64,000 nucleotides of DNA from Tetrapyrgos nigripes (taxonomy: Eukaryota > Basidiomycota > Agaricomycetes > Agaricales > Campanellaceae). Numbering within the stretch: position 1 is the first letter of the stretch; the number at the start of each line of letters is the position of its first letter. Made by a program: the position numbers and the translations under genes. Of the stretch, positions 1 through 11,194 are shown piece after piece. Location: contig JAACJM010000295.1 of NCBI GenBank assembly GCA_013368315.1, forward strand, positions 32,453 to 96,452. The letters run 5' to 3'. The notes below the pieces were generated by a model, which saw only the letters and a list, made by a program, of their open reading frames with translations, was not told the origin of the DNA and did no database searches.

Positions 1-57
1 ATTGGTATACTATTGGTACAAGTAGCGCTAAAACTTTTGTACAGAACAACGTTGAAA

Positions 58-1246
58 TCATTTCGTCTTTGCTGACCCACTGGTATTCCTCCCGGTCCGT
101 CGTTTGGGAGCAGGAGGGTCAGTTGATTTATCTTCGGAAGGCGAAGCGCTCGTCGATGGAAGCTGTTCATCATCAGTTGGACCAGAGCCAGTGGCTGTAG
201 CTGCGTTGGTTCGCTTGGAAGGAGAAGCCGGAATGGGCGGCAGAATGATGGCAGAAAGAACATCGGGATCCGGGGAAAGAAGATTTTTGAAAAACTCATT
301 GTAAAAGAGCTCAAGAGCGTCATGAGTTTCAGGCAAAATAAACAGATCGGTAAGGATTGCTTGGCCATTGTGAGAGTCAGGAAATTTGTATCTGTATGAT
401 TTGAGCACAAAACTCGCCGGTGAGTAGTGGAATAGACAGTTCACTCACAGATTGCAGTAAAATCTCACAGCTACCTTTTTGCCAACGCTAAGCCTAGCCT
501 AGCTTTATAGTCCGAAGGGTGGATTTTGTTACCCAAACCATCGAAAAAGTTTGGAACCTTGACTCAGATCGGAAGGAGAACAAAGTTTTTGGCCGCGTTC
601 TCGAATTTGCCTTCGTCATCAGGCATTTGCAACAGATACCAACGACCGTCAGCTGGAACATCACTTAAAGAGCTTGACTTGTGTTGAAACCAACGGTCCG
701 AATACAATATACAATCATGTCATTTTTCATTATAGAGGCAACTGGAATTGAAATTGCGAGTTCAGCCAAATATTGACATGATTGAGAGTCGAAAGAATGA
801 GATATGACATCGACAGCGGAAGGAGTCATCAGCCAATGTTTGAAGCCTCTCACGACACCAGACTGAACCATCGAATATAAAACCTTTTCGCCAAACAGAC
901 GACAAAAGCCCTTACCAAAAGCGCGGTCCATTATTTGACACTTTACTTCATATTCGTGAGCAAACAAGGAAGCTGTAGACGAATTCTCTGAATAAACTAG
1001 CTTTTCGGCAATAAGATTGGCTATAAAACGAGCTCTCAATATTTTAGATTGCTTGTTAGGTGCTGTATGGTCAACATGCTGGTGGATATGCAATAGGTCG
1101 ATAGCGGACAAACGTTGCAAAGACTCTGACAATGTTGGGGCAAGGAATAATGGGCACGCGCTGGCAGCAAGACCGAGACATTGAGAGAGAGACATGGTGG
1201 TAAAGCGTAGAAGCCAATGGAACGCTGTAGAAAAGAATGACCTCAT
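58..1246 (-). CDS. Hypothetical spliced protein
   Basis: I do not recognise this protein. The minus strand is open from 1462 to 665, with plausible starts at 1246 or 1195 (Met-Ser-Leu-Ser-Gln). Past the stop at 665 a second frame stays open to about 570 and reads sensibly (contains WYLLQMPDDEGKF), and a third open segment at 444-58 ends in a Ser/Pro/Thr-rich, basic tail before a stop at 58. The three blocks in different frames, with GT/AG pairs between them, suggest one spliced gene with at least two introns, or a gene with frameshifts. Exon borders are unresolved. No signal peptide, membrane segment or known motif is visible. Confidence 0.4.
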
Positions 1247-1739
1247 GCGGGAATCGCCGTTTAAAATTTCAGAACCCGAATTTGTTGATCGATCGGTGGG
1301 ACACGTCTCTCCTCCTGTCCCTTCGGTCCGGAGTCGGGGAAGAGGGTCACACCTGTGACACCTTCCACTTCCCCGCCAATACGCCGTCACAAACGTCCCT
1401 CGTCGGCCCTCCACGGCTTGTATCCACATCCCTCGGAAAACCCTGCATATTTGATAAACCAAAGGTTTATACCATAGACTTGAGGTGTGTAAATCTTTTT
1501 GGACAGCAGTAAAGATTTGCGAAAGTTTTAATTCATCAACATTTTTTCTTCCACTTCTAGGTCACGAATAATATGTTTAAAGCCTCCTGATTTTCCCCGT
1601 CCGTCTTTTTCCGTTACTGGCCCCTATTATTAAGCTCCGGGCCGCAACTCTCACTGCCTTTTTTCATCCTCTTCGCAAGTTAGAAAACCTACATGATTCA
1701 TTTTTATTTTCATTTCTTGTATTTTCAACATTACCTTCT

Positions 1740-1979
1740 GGCCTCGTACTCGCCACGCCTGGGCGCTGGCCCACAACTCTTTCATACTCATTCCTCCTCC
1801 TCTTCTGTCTTCAGCCTTCGGCTTTCACCACTGGTGGCCCCCCTTTCGAGAATATTAGGAGTGGATATCATGCTTTCAGTCTCTAATCTCCAAGCTCGTC
1901 GACTCAACCTACCTCACAAACACTTCCACGGAGATGAAAGAGGTGTTGGCCAGTGCCCAGGCGTGGCGAGTACGCGGCC
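1740..1979. mobile_element. Inverted-repeat MITE-like element, copy 1
   Basis: About 45 bp at the left end (GGCCTCGTACTCGCCACGCC, then a GCTGGCC block and CTCTTTCAT) recur inverted at the right end with few mismatches. The same terminal sequence bounds a similar 233-bp segment at 8288-8520, so this is a dispersed family. No target duplication is obvious and there is no coding potential. The ORF spanning it is incidental. Confidence 0.55.
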
Positions 1980-3018
1980 GGAAGGAAAAGTTAAGAATAC
2001 AAGAAATAAAAATACGACAAATAAAATGGAGCTTTTGGAACTTGTGAAGAGGATGAAAGAAGAGAAAAAGGCCAGTGAGTGAAAAGTACAGTAACAGATT
2101 ATTATAGATAGGAAATGGAGTCTGAGCGAAGTAGATAGTCGATCACTGTCTATCGCTATTTTCTTCGGGCCCATTTCTCATAGCCTCAACACTTATGGAC
2201 TCTTGAGAACACTATGATGACAGCGGCGGGGTTTAGACTGTGGTGCAGCACGTTCAAACATTTTGTACTGCTCGTCTTTCACAGTGCCTGGGTTCATATA
2301 TCAACCTTCCTTCTATGGAATCCCTGTGTCCTCGTCCAGTGTCTTATTGAGAATTACATCATTATCAGTGAGTAGACTTTTAACTTCTATCAGAACTATG
2401 CTTTTAATCCTTCTCGTCAGGCTCTTAGTCCCAAAGTCGTTGTCCCTCGGACCTCCAGAAGCCCAAGTCAGCATCCCATACTCTTCTACCCTTCTCATGC
2501 TCGCCCATCTCTGTCTCCTTTCCAAGGTATACACGTTGCCGAAGCGGTTCTCTACGTTCTAGATATTCGCTGGCAGCTCAACCGGACCATGTGTAAAGGA
2601 GGCATGACTTAGACCAGAGCGGCGCGGCGCATTTTTCGGTCATTGACGACGACTCTGTTCGGAAATGACGATGATACCTGACCAGCTTTCCCCATGTGAT
2701 ATTAGCCGTGTTGTGTGGTGGTGATGGTGAACTTCTCAACGACACAGGCAATCACAGTGTATTCCCAGTAGTAACTCTCTGTAATTCTTGGCGGTCACCA
2801 TAACCAGATAGATCTACAGCAGGTTAAATGCACTGCGAGCTCGTCCTCTCTGGGAGTGGTCGATCCCAGGACGATGATGTACTATTAGTTTAGTAAGTAT
2901 ATCAGGTTGCCTCCCGGACCCCCGGCGCGTCAGTCCGTGACCGTAGCCTGAGTAATACATCTCTCTCTCTCAAATTTGCTCTGGGATACAATGCTAAAAC
3001 TCCTCTTCCATGTAGATA
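1980..3018. other. No recognisable gene
   Basis: Short open frames on both strands (for example 2263-2562 plus) have no recognisable motif or convincing start. A small hairpin sits near 2857-2872 (CTGGGAGTGGTCGATCCCAG type) and a short CT run at 2961-2970. I see no promoter or RNA gene I can defend. Confidence 0.4.
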
Positions 3019-3539
3019 CTACTCAAAAAGAAGGATTGAAGTTATCAGGGAAGGAAGAGTGGTATGCTGCTTTGGTGTTATCTGTAGCTGGCCTGGTTGG
3101 CCAGTGGTGTAGAGTAGCACAGAAAGGCCCGTACCAAGGACAAAATGACCATCATTATACCTTCTGCATACTTCGTGAGTTATGCTTTCATAGCATCCAA
3201 TGACTCCAATCCTCATACCTAACTTCCAGATATCTTCACGTCGCGGCCTGTCACCTCCTGAGGGTTCCTCAAATGCAAAGAAGAGGTTCCTGGTTGGCAG
3301 TGGCACAACTTGCGTCATGTCCTGTAATAAATATTTATCTGTGTCTCGCGTCCGACTAATACATGTACGTGGTTTATTCTTTGGCGAGCATGAAATCTGA
3401 TTAGGCGCTGAACACGTTGTGATGACAGAGGCTTACTGGAGTCTGATTTGTTCTTGAATCGCACAATGTCATCATTCTGAAATGATGGCATCAGGTGCAA
3501 GTTCTTAAGTTCGGACCACGTTCTTGAGACACTTTTCAT
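3019..3539 (-). CDS. Possible spliced gene fragment
   Basis: On the minus strand the segment near 3318-3215 has a coding look (Met-Thr-Gln-Val-Val-Pro-Leu-Pro start, then FFAFEEPSGGDRPRRED) and is followed by a GTATGA donor-like site and possible acceptors further down. A second open block lies at 3539-3315. I cannot assign a family or settle the exons. It could be a shadow frame or a decayed gene. It is divergent from the receptor gene starting at 3649. Confidence 0.22.
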
Positions 3540-5589
3540 CCCTTCTAGTTATTGCCAGCGCAAAGTGTTCAGGTGAGCTGAAAATTAAGCATTGAGATTT
3601 TTGTGAAGACTGAAAAGAGAATTAGTGGAATTGAAAGCAGCTTCAGACATGGAACCAATTGATTATAACGGCCCTAATCGAGTTGATATTGGAAACCAGG
3701 GGAATTTTTTCCCTGGAGCTCATTGCTTCAGTATCGTGGGCTCAACGGTTACCAATAGCATTAACATTACTCGTAAGTAATCTGTTTTTCAGGTTATTGG
3801 AGTCCTCATTCAAAACATTTGCAGATCTTCAGTGAACAAACCAAAGGTAAAAAATAAATTCCTAACAGAAATTGAATGCCTGACAATATTTTCACTGTAG
3901 AGAATCACAGCAGAGTATGTATAAGCCTACCATGTCTAATAATTTCGTCTAATTTGGATAATTTAAGTGATCTGCTTCTTCAAACACCTCAAGCTCCCAC
4001 TGTATTTACTGGCAGATCCCAGCTTGTGAAAGAGGCAGTAAATATCTTGAACAGAGCCAACCAAGTCCATATTGCCATTCTTGGAGCTGGAGGAATAGGG
4101 AAAACATCTGTAGCCCTGCACATCATGAAAGATTTCTTAATAAAGAAGGCATTTGCAGGGGGTTGCTACTTCATCCCTTGTGAAATTCTTCCGGATGCAA
4201 CAACTCTTATCCAAGGATTGGTCCAGGCACTTGGACTGCAGCTAACTGAAGGAAAAGGCCTTTTTAGATTATTGCTAGACTACTTCAAAGATTGCCAGAA
4301 AACCTTACTTGTTTTGGATAATTTTGAGACACCCTGGAATAGCAAAGAACAGACTGAAGTCAGCAATTTACTCCAAAGGATCTGCAACTTTGAGCAAACC
4401 TCAATCATTATAACTATGAGAGGAACTGATGGGCCTAGGCAAATTAATTGGCACAAGCTTGGAGGAAAATCTGGATTGCCCTCTCTTGAGCTTGGTCCAG
4501 CAAAGGAAGCTTTCTGTTCTTTCACTTCTGACAGAGACCACACAATTAGGGGGGATCCTATTTTGGAAAAGTTGCTAATTCAGATGGATGATATGCCTTT
4601 GGCTATTATGCTTATTGCACAACATGCAAAAGAACTGTCACTGGAGGACCTAATGGAAATGTGGAATAGCCAAAAGACAGCAGTGCTGAAGAAAGTTGGA
4701 GAGCAGGATGGCAGGCTTACAAGTATTGAAGTGTCAATTGACTTGACTCTGAACATTATCAGGAGAAGGCTTTCTACAATAGGACAAGCTTTGCTAAGCC
4801 TTGTTGCTTTCTTACCAAGTGGCATTCCAGACTGGTGGGAAAATCTGCCCAAAATGCTTCCCAATGCTGTCATGCAAGTTCTCATCTTAAAAAATGCATG
4901 CCTTCTTTATGAGACAAGGGATAAAACACTCAAAATGCTAACACCTATTGGTGAATACATTATGAAGATTTTTGGTAGAGCATTTGGAGAATCAGATTTG
5001 GAGGTTTTATGAGTCATTCATGGACAATCTATCTCAAAATTCCACTGTAGCAAATATCCAGCTCGCACTGCATGTTGCAAATATCTTCAAAATTCTTGAC
5101 ATTCAGATTGAAAAGTCATTTGAAAAATCACATATGAATTTGTTACATCAGTTTAAGAATTATCCACAATATTTTTCAGGTCTTGTGCTACTAGTTGAAA
5201 AATATCTCAAATGGCAGGCGCAGATGAGTTTGAGTGATCAAATTGAGCTGATGTTTATACAAGAAGATATGTTCAGCTTTATGGGAGAAAATGAGAGGGC
5301 TATAGAAATCATTGAATGTGTGGAGAAGCTTTATAAGCATCAGATAAGTGAAGAGGCTAGTAATTTGGGAGTGATTAAGACAACTGGCAGCATATCTGTG
5401 AGTGATACAATTAAACAAACACAGGCAGAATGCTATAAAAGATTGGGGAAGATCTTTTACTATCAGAGAAAGTATACTCAATCACAGTGGAACATGCAAC
5501 AGGCTAGGCATTTATATCAGAGCATTAGAGATATAAGAGGAGCTGCTCAGTGCTGGAAAACCCTGGGGCAGATCAGTCAAATTCAAAAC

Positions 5590-7187
5590 CAATATGAGGA
5601 TGCAATAATCATGTTCCAGCAAGCCAAAGAACAATTTGAGAGGATTGGAAACAGGTTGGGAGTTACTCAATGCTTAAAAAGCCTGAGAGACATCAGCCTA
5701 ATGCTGAACCAATATGAGGAAGCAAAATTTATGCTTCAGCAAGCCAAAGAGCAATTTGAGGAGATTGGGAGTAGGCTGGGAGCTGCTCAATGCTTAAAAA
5801 GTCTGGGACACATCAGTGGAATGCTAAAGCAATATGATGATGCAAAGGACATGCTTCAGCAAGCCAAAGAGCAATTTGAGAGCCTTGGCAACAGGCTGGG
5901 AGCTGCTCAATGTTTAAAAAGCCTGGGAGAGATTGGCCAAATGCTGGACCAATACCAGGATGCAAAGGTCATGCTTGAGCAAGCCAAAGAACAATGTGAA
6001 GGGCTTGGTAACACTCTGGGAGCTGTTCAGTGCTTGCCTAGCCTGAGAGAGATCAGCAACAGGCAGGACCAATATGATGAAGCAAAGGACATGCTTCAGC
6101 AATCCAAAGAGCAATTTGAGGGGACTGGAAACAGGCTGGAAGCTGCTCAGTGCTTGCAAATCCTAGGAAACATATGCAGGATGCTAAGCCAATATGAGGA
6201 AGCAAAGATCATGCTGGAGCAAGCCAAAGGGCAATTTGAGGGGCTCAGAGACAGGCTAGGAGTTGCTCAGTGCTTGCAACATCTGGGAGACATTAGCCAA
6301 CTGCAGGACCAATATGAAGAAGCAAAGGTCATGCAGGAGCAAGCCAAAGAGCAATTTGAGGAACTTGGAGACAGGCTGGGAGCTGCTCAGTGCTTTCAAA
6401 GTTTAGGAAACATATATGGGATACTAAGCCAATATGAGGAGGCAAAGGTCATGCTGGAGCAAGCCAAAGAGCAATTTGAGGAACTTGGAGACAGGCTAGG
6501 AGCTGCTCAGTGCTTGCAACGCCTAGGAGACATCAGTCAACTGCAAGGCCAATATGAGGAAGCAAAGGTCATGCAGGAGCAAGCTAAAGAGCAATTTGAG
6601 GGGATTGGATCTAGGTTGGGAGCTGCCCAGTGCCTGCAAAGCCTGGCCAGCATATGCCAGATGCTAAGCCAATATGAGGAAGCAAACGTCAAGCTGGAGC
6701 AAGCCAAAGAGCAATTTGAAGGGCTTGGAGACAGGCTGGGAGCTGATCAATGCTTGCTACGCCTAGGAGACATCAACCAACTGCAAGACCAATATGAGGA
6801 AGCAAAGGTCATGCTGGAGCAAGCCAAAGAGCAAGTTGAGGGGCTTGGATCCAGGTTAGGAGCTGCTCAGAGCCTGCAAAGCCTGGGCAGCATATGCCAG
6901 ATGCTAAGCCAATATGACGCTTGGGCAACATATGCCAGATGCTCAGCCAATATGACAAAGCAAGGGTCATGCTGGAGAAAGCTAAAGAGCAATTTGAGGG
7001 GCTTGGAGACAGGCTGGGAGCTGCTAAGTGCCTGCGACACCTGGGAGACATCAGCCAACTGCAGGACCAGTATGAGGGAGCAAAGGTCATGCTAGAGCAA
7101 GCCAAAGAGCAATTCCAGGGGCTGGGTGCCAGGTTTGGAGTAGCTCAGTGCTTGTACAGTCTTGGAAATATTGATTATGAGGAAGGC
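5590..7187 (+). repeat. 120-bp TPR-coding tandem array
   Basis: The codons for QYE/QYD recur at 5590, 5710, 5830 and so on every 120 bp to 6910, then at 6948 and 7068. Each unit encodes a 40-residue TPR with consensus EEAKVMLEQAKEQFEGLG plus DRLGAAQCLQSLG. From about 6190 the units alternate between two types (MLSQYEE and LQDQYEE), giving a 240-bp higher-order period. The single break in spacing (38 bp instead of 120 bp) is at 6910-6948. Confidence 0.92.
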
Positions 7188-7532
7188 CATCTCATTGAGG
7201 CCAGAGCAAATTTTGAAAAAGCAAAAGAACAATTTGAAGCCATTCAAATGCCACAAGGTGTTGCTCTTTGTCTGGACAGACTTCAGCGAATTAATGACAC
7301 TTTGGCAGTAGGAATCCAAGATGATTCAGGACAGGTTGAAAATCATCAGGAAATTGGTCAGCCAATGGTGAGGGGAACCCAGGAAGCTTCAATTGAGAAG
7401 GATAATTCTGTAGAGATTGAAACTCTTCATGAACTTAAGCAAACAATGGTAGTGGAACACCAGGACAGTTCAAAGGGGAAGAATCAATCAATCAATGTTG
7501 AAAGTCCTCAAAGAATTGAACAGACCATGGCT

Positions 7533-7610
7533 ATTACAAGGCTAAAGAATGAGGCTGAGTTCTTTACACTGCATTTCTGCTTGTGGCTGTGTTTTTTTGG
7601 TGCAATCATT
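7533..7610 (+). repeat. Dispersed repeat forming the receptor's C-terminal codons
   Basis: The segment ATTACAAGGC...TGAGGCTGAGTT..TTTACACT..TTTCTGCTTGTGGCTGTG is also found at about 62115-62185 (plus) and, reverse complemented, at about 13995-14075. The three copies share about 60-75 alignable bases. Here the repeat lies inside the open frame and encodes the hydrophobic tail. Confidence 0.7.
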
Positions 7611-7640
7611 TTGTCTTTGTTTACCCTGAGCTGCCCCTGA

Positions 7641-8287
7641 GAGAACCCAACTGCTTTTTCTCTCCATGATGTTTCCATGCTAATTCCAACTGGACACCAT
7701 CTGCACAAGGCTCTACTGTGTTGTCTACCTGGACTTTATTCTCTTTTCGTACCACTATCTCATTTTTTTCAGTGCTTTACTATCCTCTGCTTTGTGTGCA
7801 TATGGAGATGGTTACTTTCCCTGCAACACTGCTTTGGCCCTCTCCTCTGAATGATTACTTCTAAGTTTCACCACAACAGTGTCACCCCAGTTGCTGTGTC
7901 TTTTCTTTTCTTTTCTTCTTTATTTTTTTCATACTACCATGAAAACTATTTGCAAAAATCTCGTTTATTGCAGTACTTTTTTTGGTTTTGTGTGCACTTG
8001 GCAATGATCGCTTTGACTGCAACACTGCTGCAAATTCAACCACCTTTTCTGTGTTTACTCCTTTTCTTTTGTATCTAGTCTTGGGTTAATGGCATCTGCC
8101 TGCCTCTGCAAAGACTCAACACAGAGGCCATGCTTGCCTGGAATCCAAAGTTCATAATCCTCTTATCTGACCTGGTGAGGAAAGATAAGGCAATGTAATT
8201 TATTAGTTAGGGATCTACATTTACTAGTAAATTTTTTGGTGGTAGATAGAAAGAATTTCAAGAAAAAGTAATATTTGGAAGAGCTTT
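7641..8287. other. T-rich region downstream of receptor gene
   Basis: Probably 3' flank or UTR of the receptor gene. It is pyrimidine-rich and contains no convincing gene; the open frame at 7851-8078 is a run of Phe/Leu codons from T-rich DNA. Confidence 0.4.
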
Positions 8288-8520
8288 AGCCTCATACTTG
8301 CCATGCATCAGTGCTAGCCCACACCTCTTTTGTAGGAGTAGAAACTAAGAAAGATGCAGTGGAGGCTGAGTGTTGTGAATGCCATGAATGCTCTAGATTT
8401 ATGTGAATAATTTTATGCTTTTCTGTGTCTGATGCATGTTTCCTGTTCTAGTCCTGTAACTTTCAAGTAATATGGATGAAAGGGGTATGGGCCAATGCTG
8501 TGCATGGCAGGTACAAGGCC
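8288..8520. mobile_element. Inverted-repeat MITE-like element, copy 2
   Basis: Ends AGCCTCATACTTGCCATGC at left and its inverted counterpart (TGCATGGCAGGTACAAGGCC) at right. It matches the termini of 1740-1979 but with TG/CA where copy 1 has CG, as expected for a CpG-decayed copy. The interior differs and is not coding. Confidence 0.5.
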
Positions 8521-9557
8521 ATTTCCATGCATCAAAATGTATTCAGCTTGTCTCTTCTATTTCTGTTTCGACATACAGGGTACTTAGACCCCTGTTGGTG
8601 AGAGAAAATACTCAACTCACACCTTCTTTCACTTCACAATTTTCGGAATGAGTGATCATTCTGAACAACTAGACCCTAGTCTACTGCAGGCCAATTTCAG
8701 TCATTACTCGAGTAATGCATGAGTGCTTTGCCTTTGAGTATTTGCATCAGAGTGTCTTGGATCCAGCTACCATATACAGGTTTATCACCGCAGCTAACAC
8801 TCACTTATGAGCAAGGCTTTCCAGCTTTCCATACTCCAGAAGTTTGTCAATCCTGCTGTGAGCAGTCTCATAGCTGAAGATCTCGTTGGAAAGATGTCTG
8901 GATACCTAGAGAGGTGTACTGATAATAGGCCGTTTCTCTTGTAAGTGCTCTTAGCACACAGAACACAACCAGAAAAACCTATACGATTTGTTTTGCAAGC
9001 GTATCTAGTAAGTAGAATACTCTTCAATTTAGTCCACAGTTTGGAGATCTTTTGGGAGATTTTTGTAAAGGTTTGCATGAAGGCACACACAAAGGCTATT
9101 GCCAAAAAACACACAAATGCACAAAGGCACACACACAATATCAGTTCAACCAGTTCAATTCTATTTGAAGGTGCCAATGCCTTAGACACAGTTTCCAGGT
9201 CTCAAGGACACAAGTTATAAACACAAAAACAACCAACAAATATATTCAACACTAATTTGACCAACACTTGTATGTTTAGACTCCACGTGAGTATGATAAG
9301 TTTGTTTAGAAGCTCTTGTCTGTGTTTCACAGTCTCTACCACTAGATAGGGAGAATCCTGATACTCTACAGTCTGTTGCTTGGGTAGCTACTAGTAATAC
9401 CTGGTCTTTTTATACTACTCGTAGCTACAACTATACAGTTTTACATTTCTTTTCAATGTCCACTAAAATATATCAACGAAAACAGAAAATCTACTCTAAC
9501 TGCTCGTCTGTGAGCGTAGTAACTACTGGATCTAGTAGGTACCTTCTAATTAGGGTA
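8521..9557. other. No clear gene; possible exon remnant at 8807-8940
   Basis: On the plus strand 8807-8940 is open, reads MSKAFQLSILQKFVNPAVSS and ends at a GTAAGT donor-like site at 8941, so it may be an exon of a lost gene; I do not recognise it. The remainder has short CA-rich stretches (9080-9132) and no recognisable feature. Confidence 0.25.
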
Positions 9558-9990
9558 CAGTGGCCAAAAAAATTGTCCACATGTTTGGCACTTTTGGAAA
9601 GATTGCTGATTTAAGAGCTATTGAGCAGAAATCTCAAAACATGGCTGGTGGTCGCAAGAAAGCCTTTGATTAGAGCTACAATAATCTGTCTGTTTTGTCC
9701 TATTTGGCCACATATCTGTGGAGTTATGATTGATTTAAAATTGTATGTCATTTGGACAATTTTTTGAGTTGCCACTTCAAAACCATTATTGCAATAACCT
9801 GATGTGGTATACATGATGTCATGGGTGGAGCTGTACAGTAATGTGATGTATACACCACAATGATGTCATGGCTGCCAGCTGGAGCATACATAGCAACATA
9901 CAGATGCTCTACAGCTTCTATGAAAATCATGGGGTCCCTCATATCATCCCAGAAAGACAATCTCTACTCTCTCCTCCAAACTGCCCCTCC
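9558..9990. repeat. Left terminal inverted repeat of the Tc1/mariner-like element
   Basis: It pairs with 10760-11192. The alignment runs from the CAGTGGCC tip through the GTCCCTCATATCA block to the inner edge around GGAGAGAGTAGAG, and stops where the transposase remnant begins. Confidence 0.8.
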
Positions 9991-10008
9991 CTCTATCAAA
10001 ATATCAGC

Positions 10009-10750
10009 TCAGACTGAAGTATGAAAGCAGAGTGTTGCTTTTATAGGTAGAGAGACATGTTCTGATAAAGGAAACCATTGGATATAGCACTTTAGAAAGT
10101 CAATACCCAGCTGAACAATGGCCACCTCTGGATCAGCTCTCATATTATTAATACTTTCCAGGATTTTGTTACTTAAGATGGTCATATAGTGTTTGCAATC
10201 TATCTTCCCCTTCATCTGGACCATTTTTACTGCTTACTGTTGCCCCATACCCTACCCCATCATGTCATTTTCTCTCTCAAATGTCATCATTTCTGTCACA
10301 TCTTGCTGTACCATGAATTTATCTCTCTTTTCTCACACATGCTGGGGCATATTTACCCCAACGTAATTGGTTTTGGTCTTATCTGAGAAAATAACCCACT
10401 TCTAGCCTTCTACAGCCTGGTCTTTTTACATCTGTGCAAACTTCAAGTGAGCCTTGCTGCAAGTCACTGTAAGTTTGCACTTGTTCTGTGTTTTGGAGAT
10501 CGCCACAAGACGTTTTCAGGAATTTTTTGGCTGTTATAGGTTGGGAAAGGTTGTCCAAGAAGAGCCTTGATGTTTCAGGCCACTTGTCTAGCAATCTGGC
10601 TTTACCAGAATGGATTTTTTTCCAATCTAACCTCTTCACAAGTAGTAGAGAGCCTCCTAGGACACCCTGCTGTATTGTTCTCATTGTCTGTATTTGTCTT
10701 TTAAGCCACAAAAGCAACTCTTGGCTTCCATACTCCAGTCTGAGCTGCAA
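10009..10750 (-). pseudogene. Tc1/mariner transposase remnant
   Basis: The minus strand from about 10390 to 10010 follows the order of a Tc1/mariner DDE catalytic domain: SDKTKTNYVG (place of the first catalytic Asp, family form SDETKxN), then a region in the place of the VWG/MTWEG block, then VKMVQMKGKIDCKHYMTIL and NKILESINNM. Where the second catalytic Asp is expected (FQQDNDPKH in the family) it reads VAIVQLG, so the enzyme is dead. Several stops and frameshifts are present. The open block at 10750-10379 would be the N-terminal half but shows only weak resemblance (for example TAKKFLK). Confidence 0.6.
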
Positions 10751-10759
10751 TTTTTGCAG

Positions 10760-11192
10760 ATGGAGAGGCAGTTAAGAGGAGAGAGTAGAGATTGTCTTTC
10801 TGGGCTGATATGAGGGACCCCATGATTTTCATAGAGGCTGTAGAGCATCTGTATGTTGCTATGTATGCTCCAGCTGGCAGCTATGACATCATTGTAGTGT
10901 ATAAATTACATTACTGTACAGCTCCACCCATGACATCATGTATAACACATCAGGTTATTGCAATAATGATTTTGAAGTGGCAACTCAAAAAATTGTCCAA
11001 ATGACATAGTTTTAAATCAATCATAACTCCACAGATATTTCGCCAAATAGGACAAAACAGACAGATTATTGTAGCTCTAATCAAAGGCTTTCTTGCTACC
11101 ACCAGCCATGTTTTGAGATTTCTGCTCAATAGCTCTTAAATCAGCAATCCTTCCAAAAGTGCCAAACATGTGGACAATTTTTTTGGCCACTG
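10760..11192. repeat. Right terminal inverted repeat of the Tc1/mariner-like element
   Basis: Inverse of 9558-9990, ending GGCCACTG followed by the TA target duplication. Confidence 0.8.
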
Positions 11193-11194
11193 TA

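Larger units (their letters stand above)
3649..7640 (+). pseudogene. STAND receptor (NB-ARC-like NTPase + TPR array), frameshifted
   Basis: Fungal NLR-like proteins of this build are thought to be intracellular sensors: the NTPase domain acts as a switch and the TPRs bind ligand or partner. Exon 1 (3649-3772) starts MEPIDYNGPNRVD and ends in a GTAAGT donor; joining to 3901 (acceptor CACTGTAG) keeps frame, possibly with a small middle exon. The NTPase shows a P-loop GAGGIGKT (near 4085), Walker B LLVLDN (near 4308) and a GLPL-like MPLAI (near 4593). The TPR region follows from about 5430. Frame changes at about 4990-5012 (no plausible intron) and at about 6918 split the product. The last residues are a hydrophobic segment (FCLWLCFFGAIILSLF). 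Without the shifts it would be about 1,280 aa. It could be a true pseudogene or carry assembly errors. Confidence 0.85.
9558..11192. mobile_element. Tc1/mariner-like transposon with long terminal inverted repeats
   Basis: The element starts CAGTGGCCAAAAAAATTGTCC and ends with the inverse, flanked on both sides by TA (9556-9557 and 11193-11194), the target duplication typical of the Tc1/mariner superfamily. The inverted repeats are unusually long, about 430 bp each (9558-9990 and 10760-11192), with high identity and few indels. The 770-bp centre holds a decayed transposase on the minus strand. Length 1,635 bp. It sits in DNA with no other gene. Confidence 0.8.

Noticed and set aside
1237..1512. 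Plus-strand ORF over the first gene
   Set aside because: Antisense to a better-supported minus-strand gene; no motif.
2840..2875. Possible tRNA T-arm (GGTCGATCCCA)
   Set aside because: No box A or cloverleaf partner at the right distance; treated as a simple hairpin.
4280..4885. Minus-strand ORFs inside the receptor gene
   Set aside because: Shadows of the NTPase coding sequence.
4975..5012. A 21-bp intron explaining the receptor frame change
   Set aside because: It is far below fungal intron size and, being a multiple of three, would not change the frame.
5914..7319. Minus-strand ORFs in the TPR array
   Set aside because: Repetitive shadow frames of the 120-bp units.
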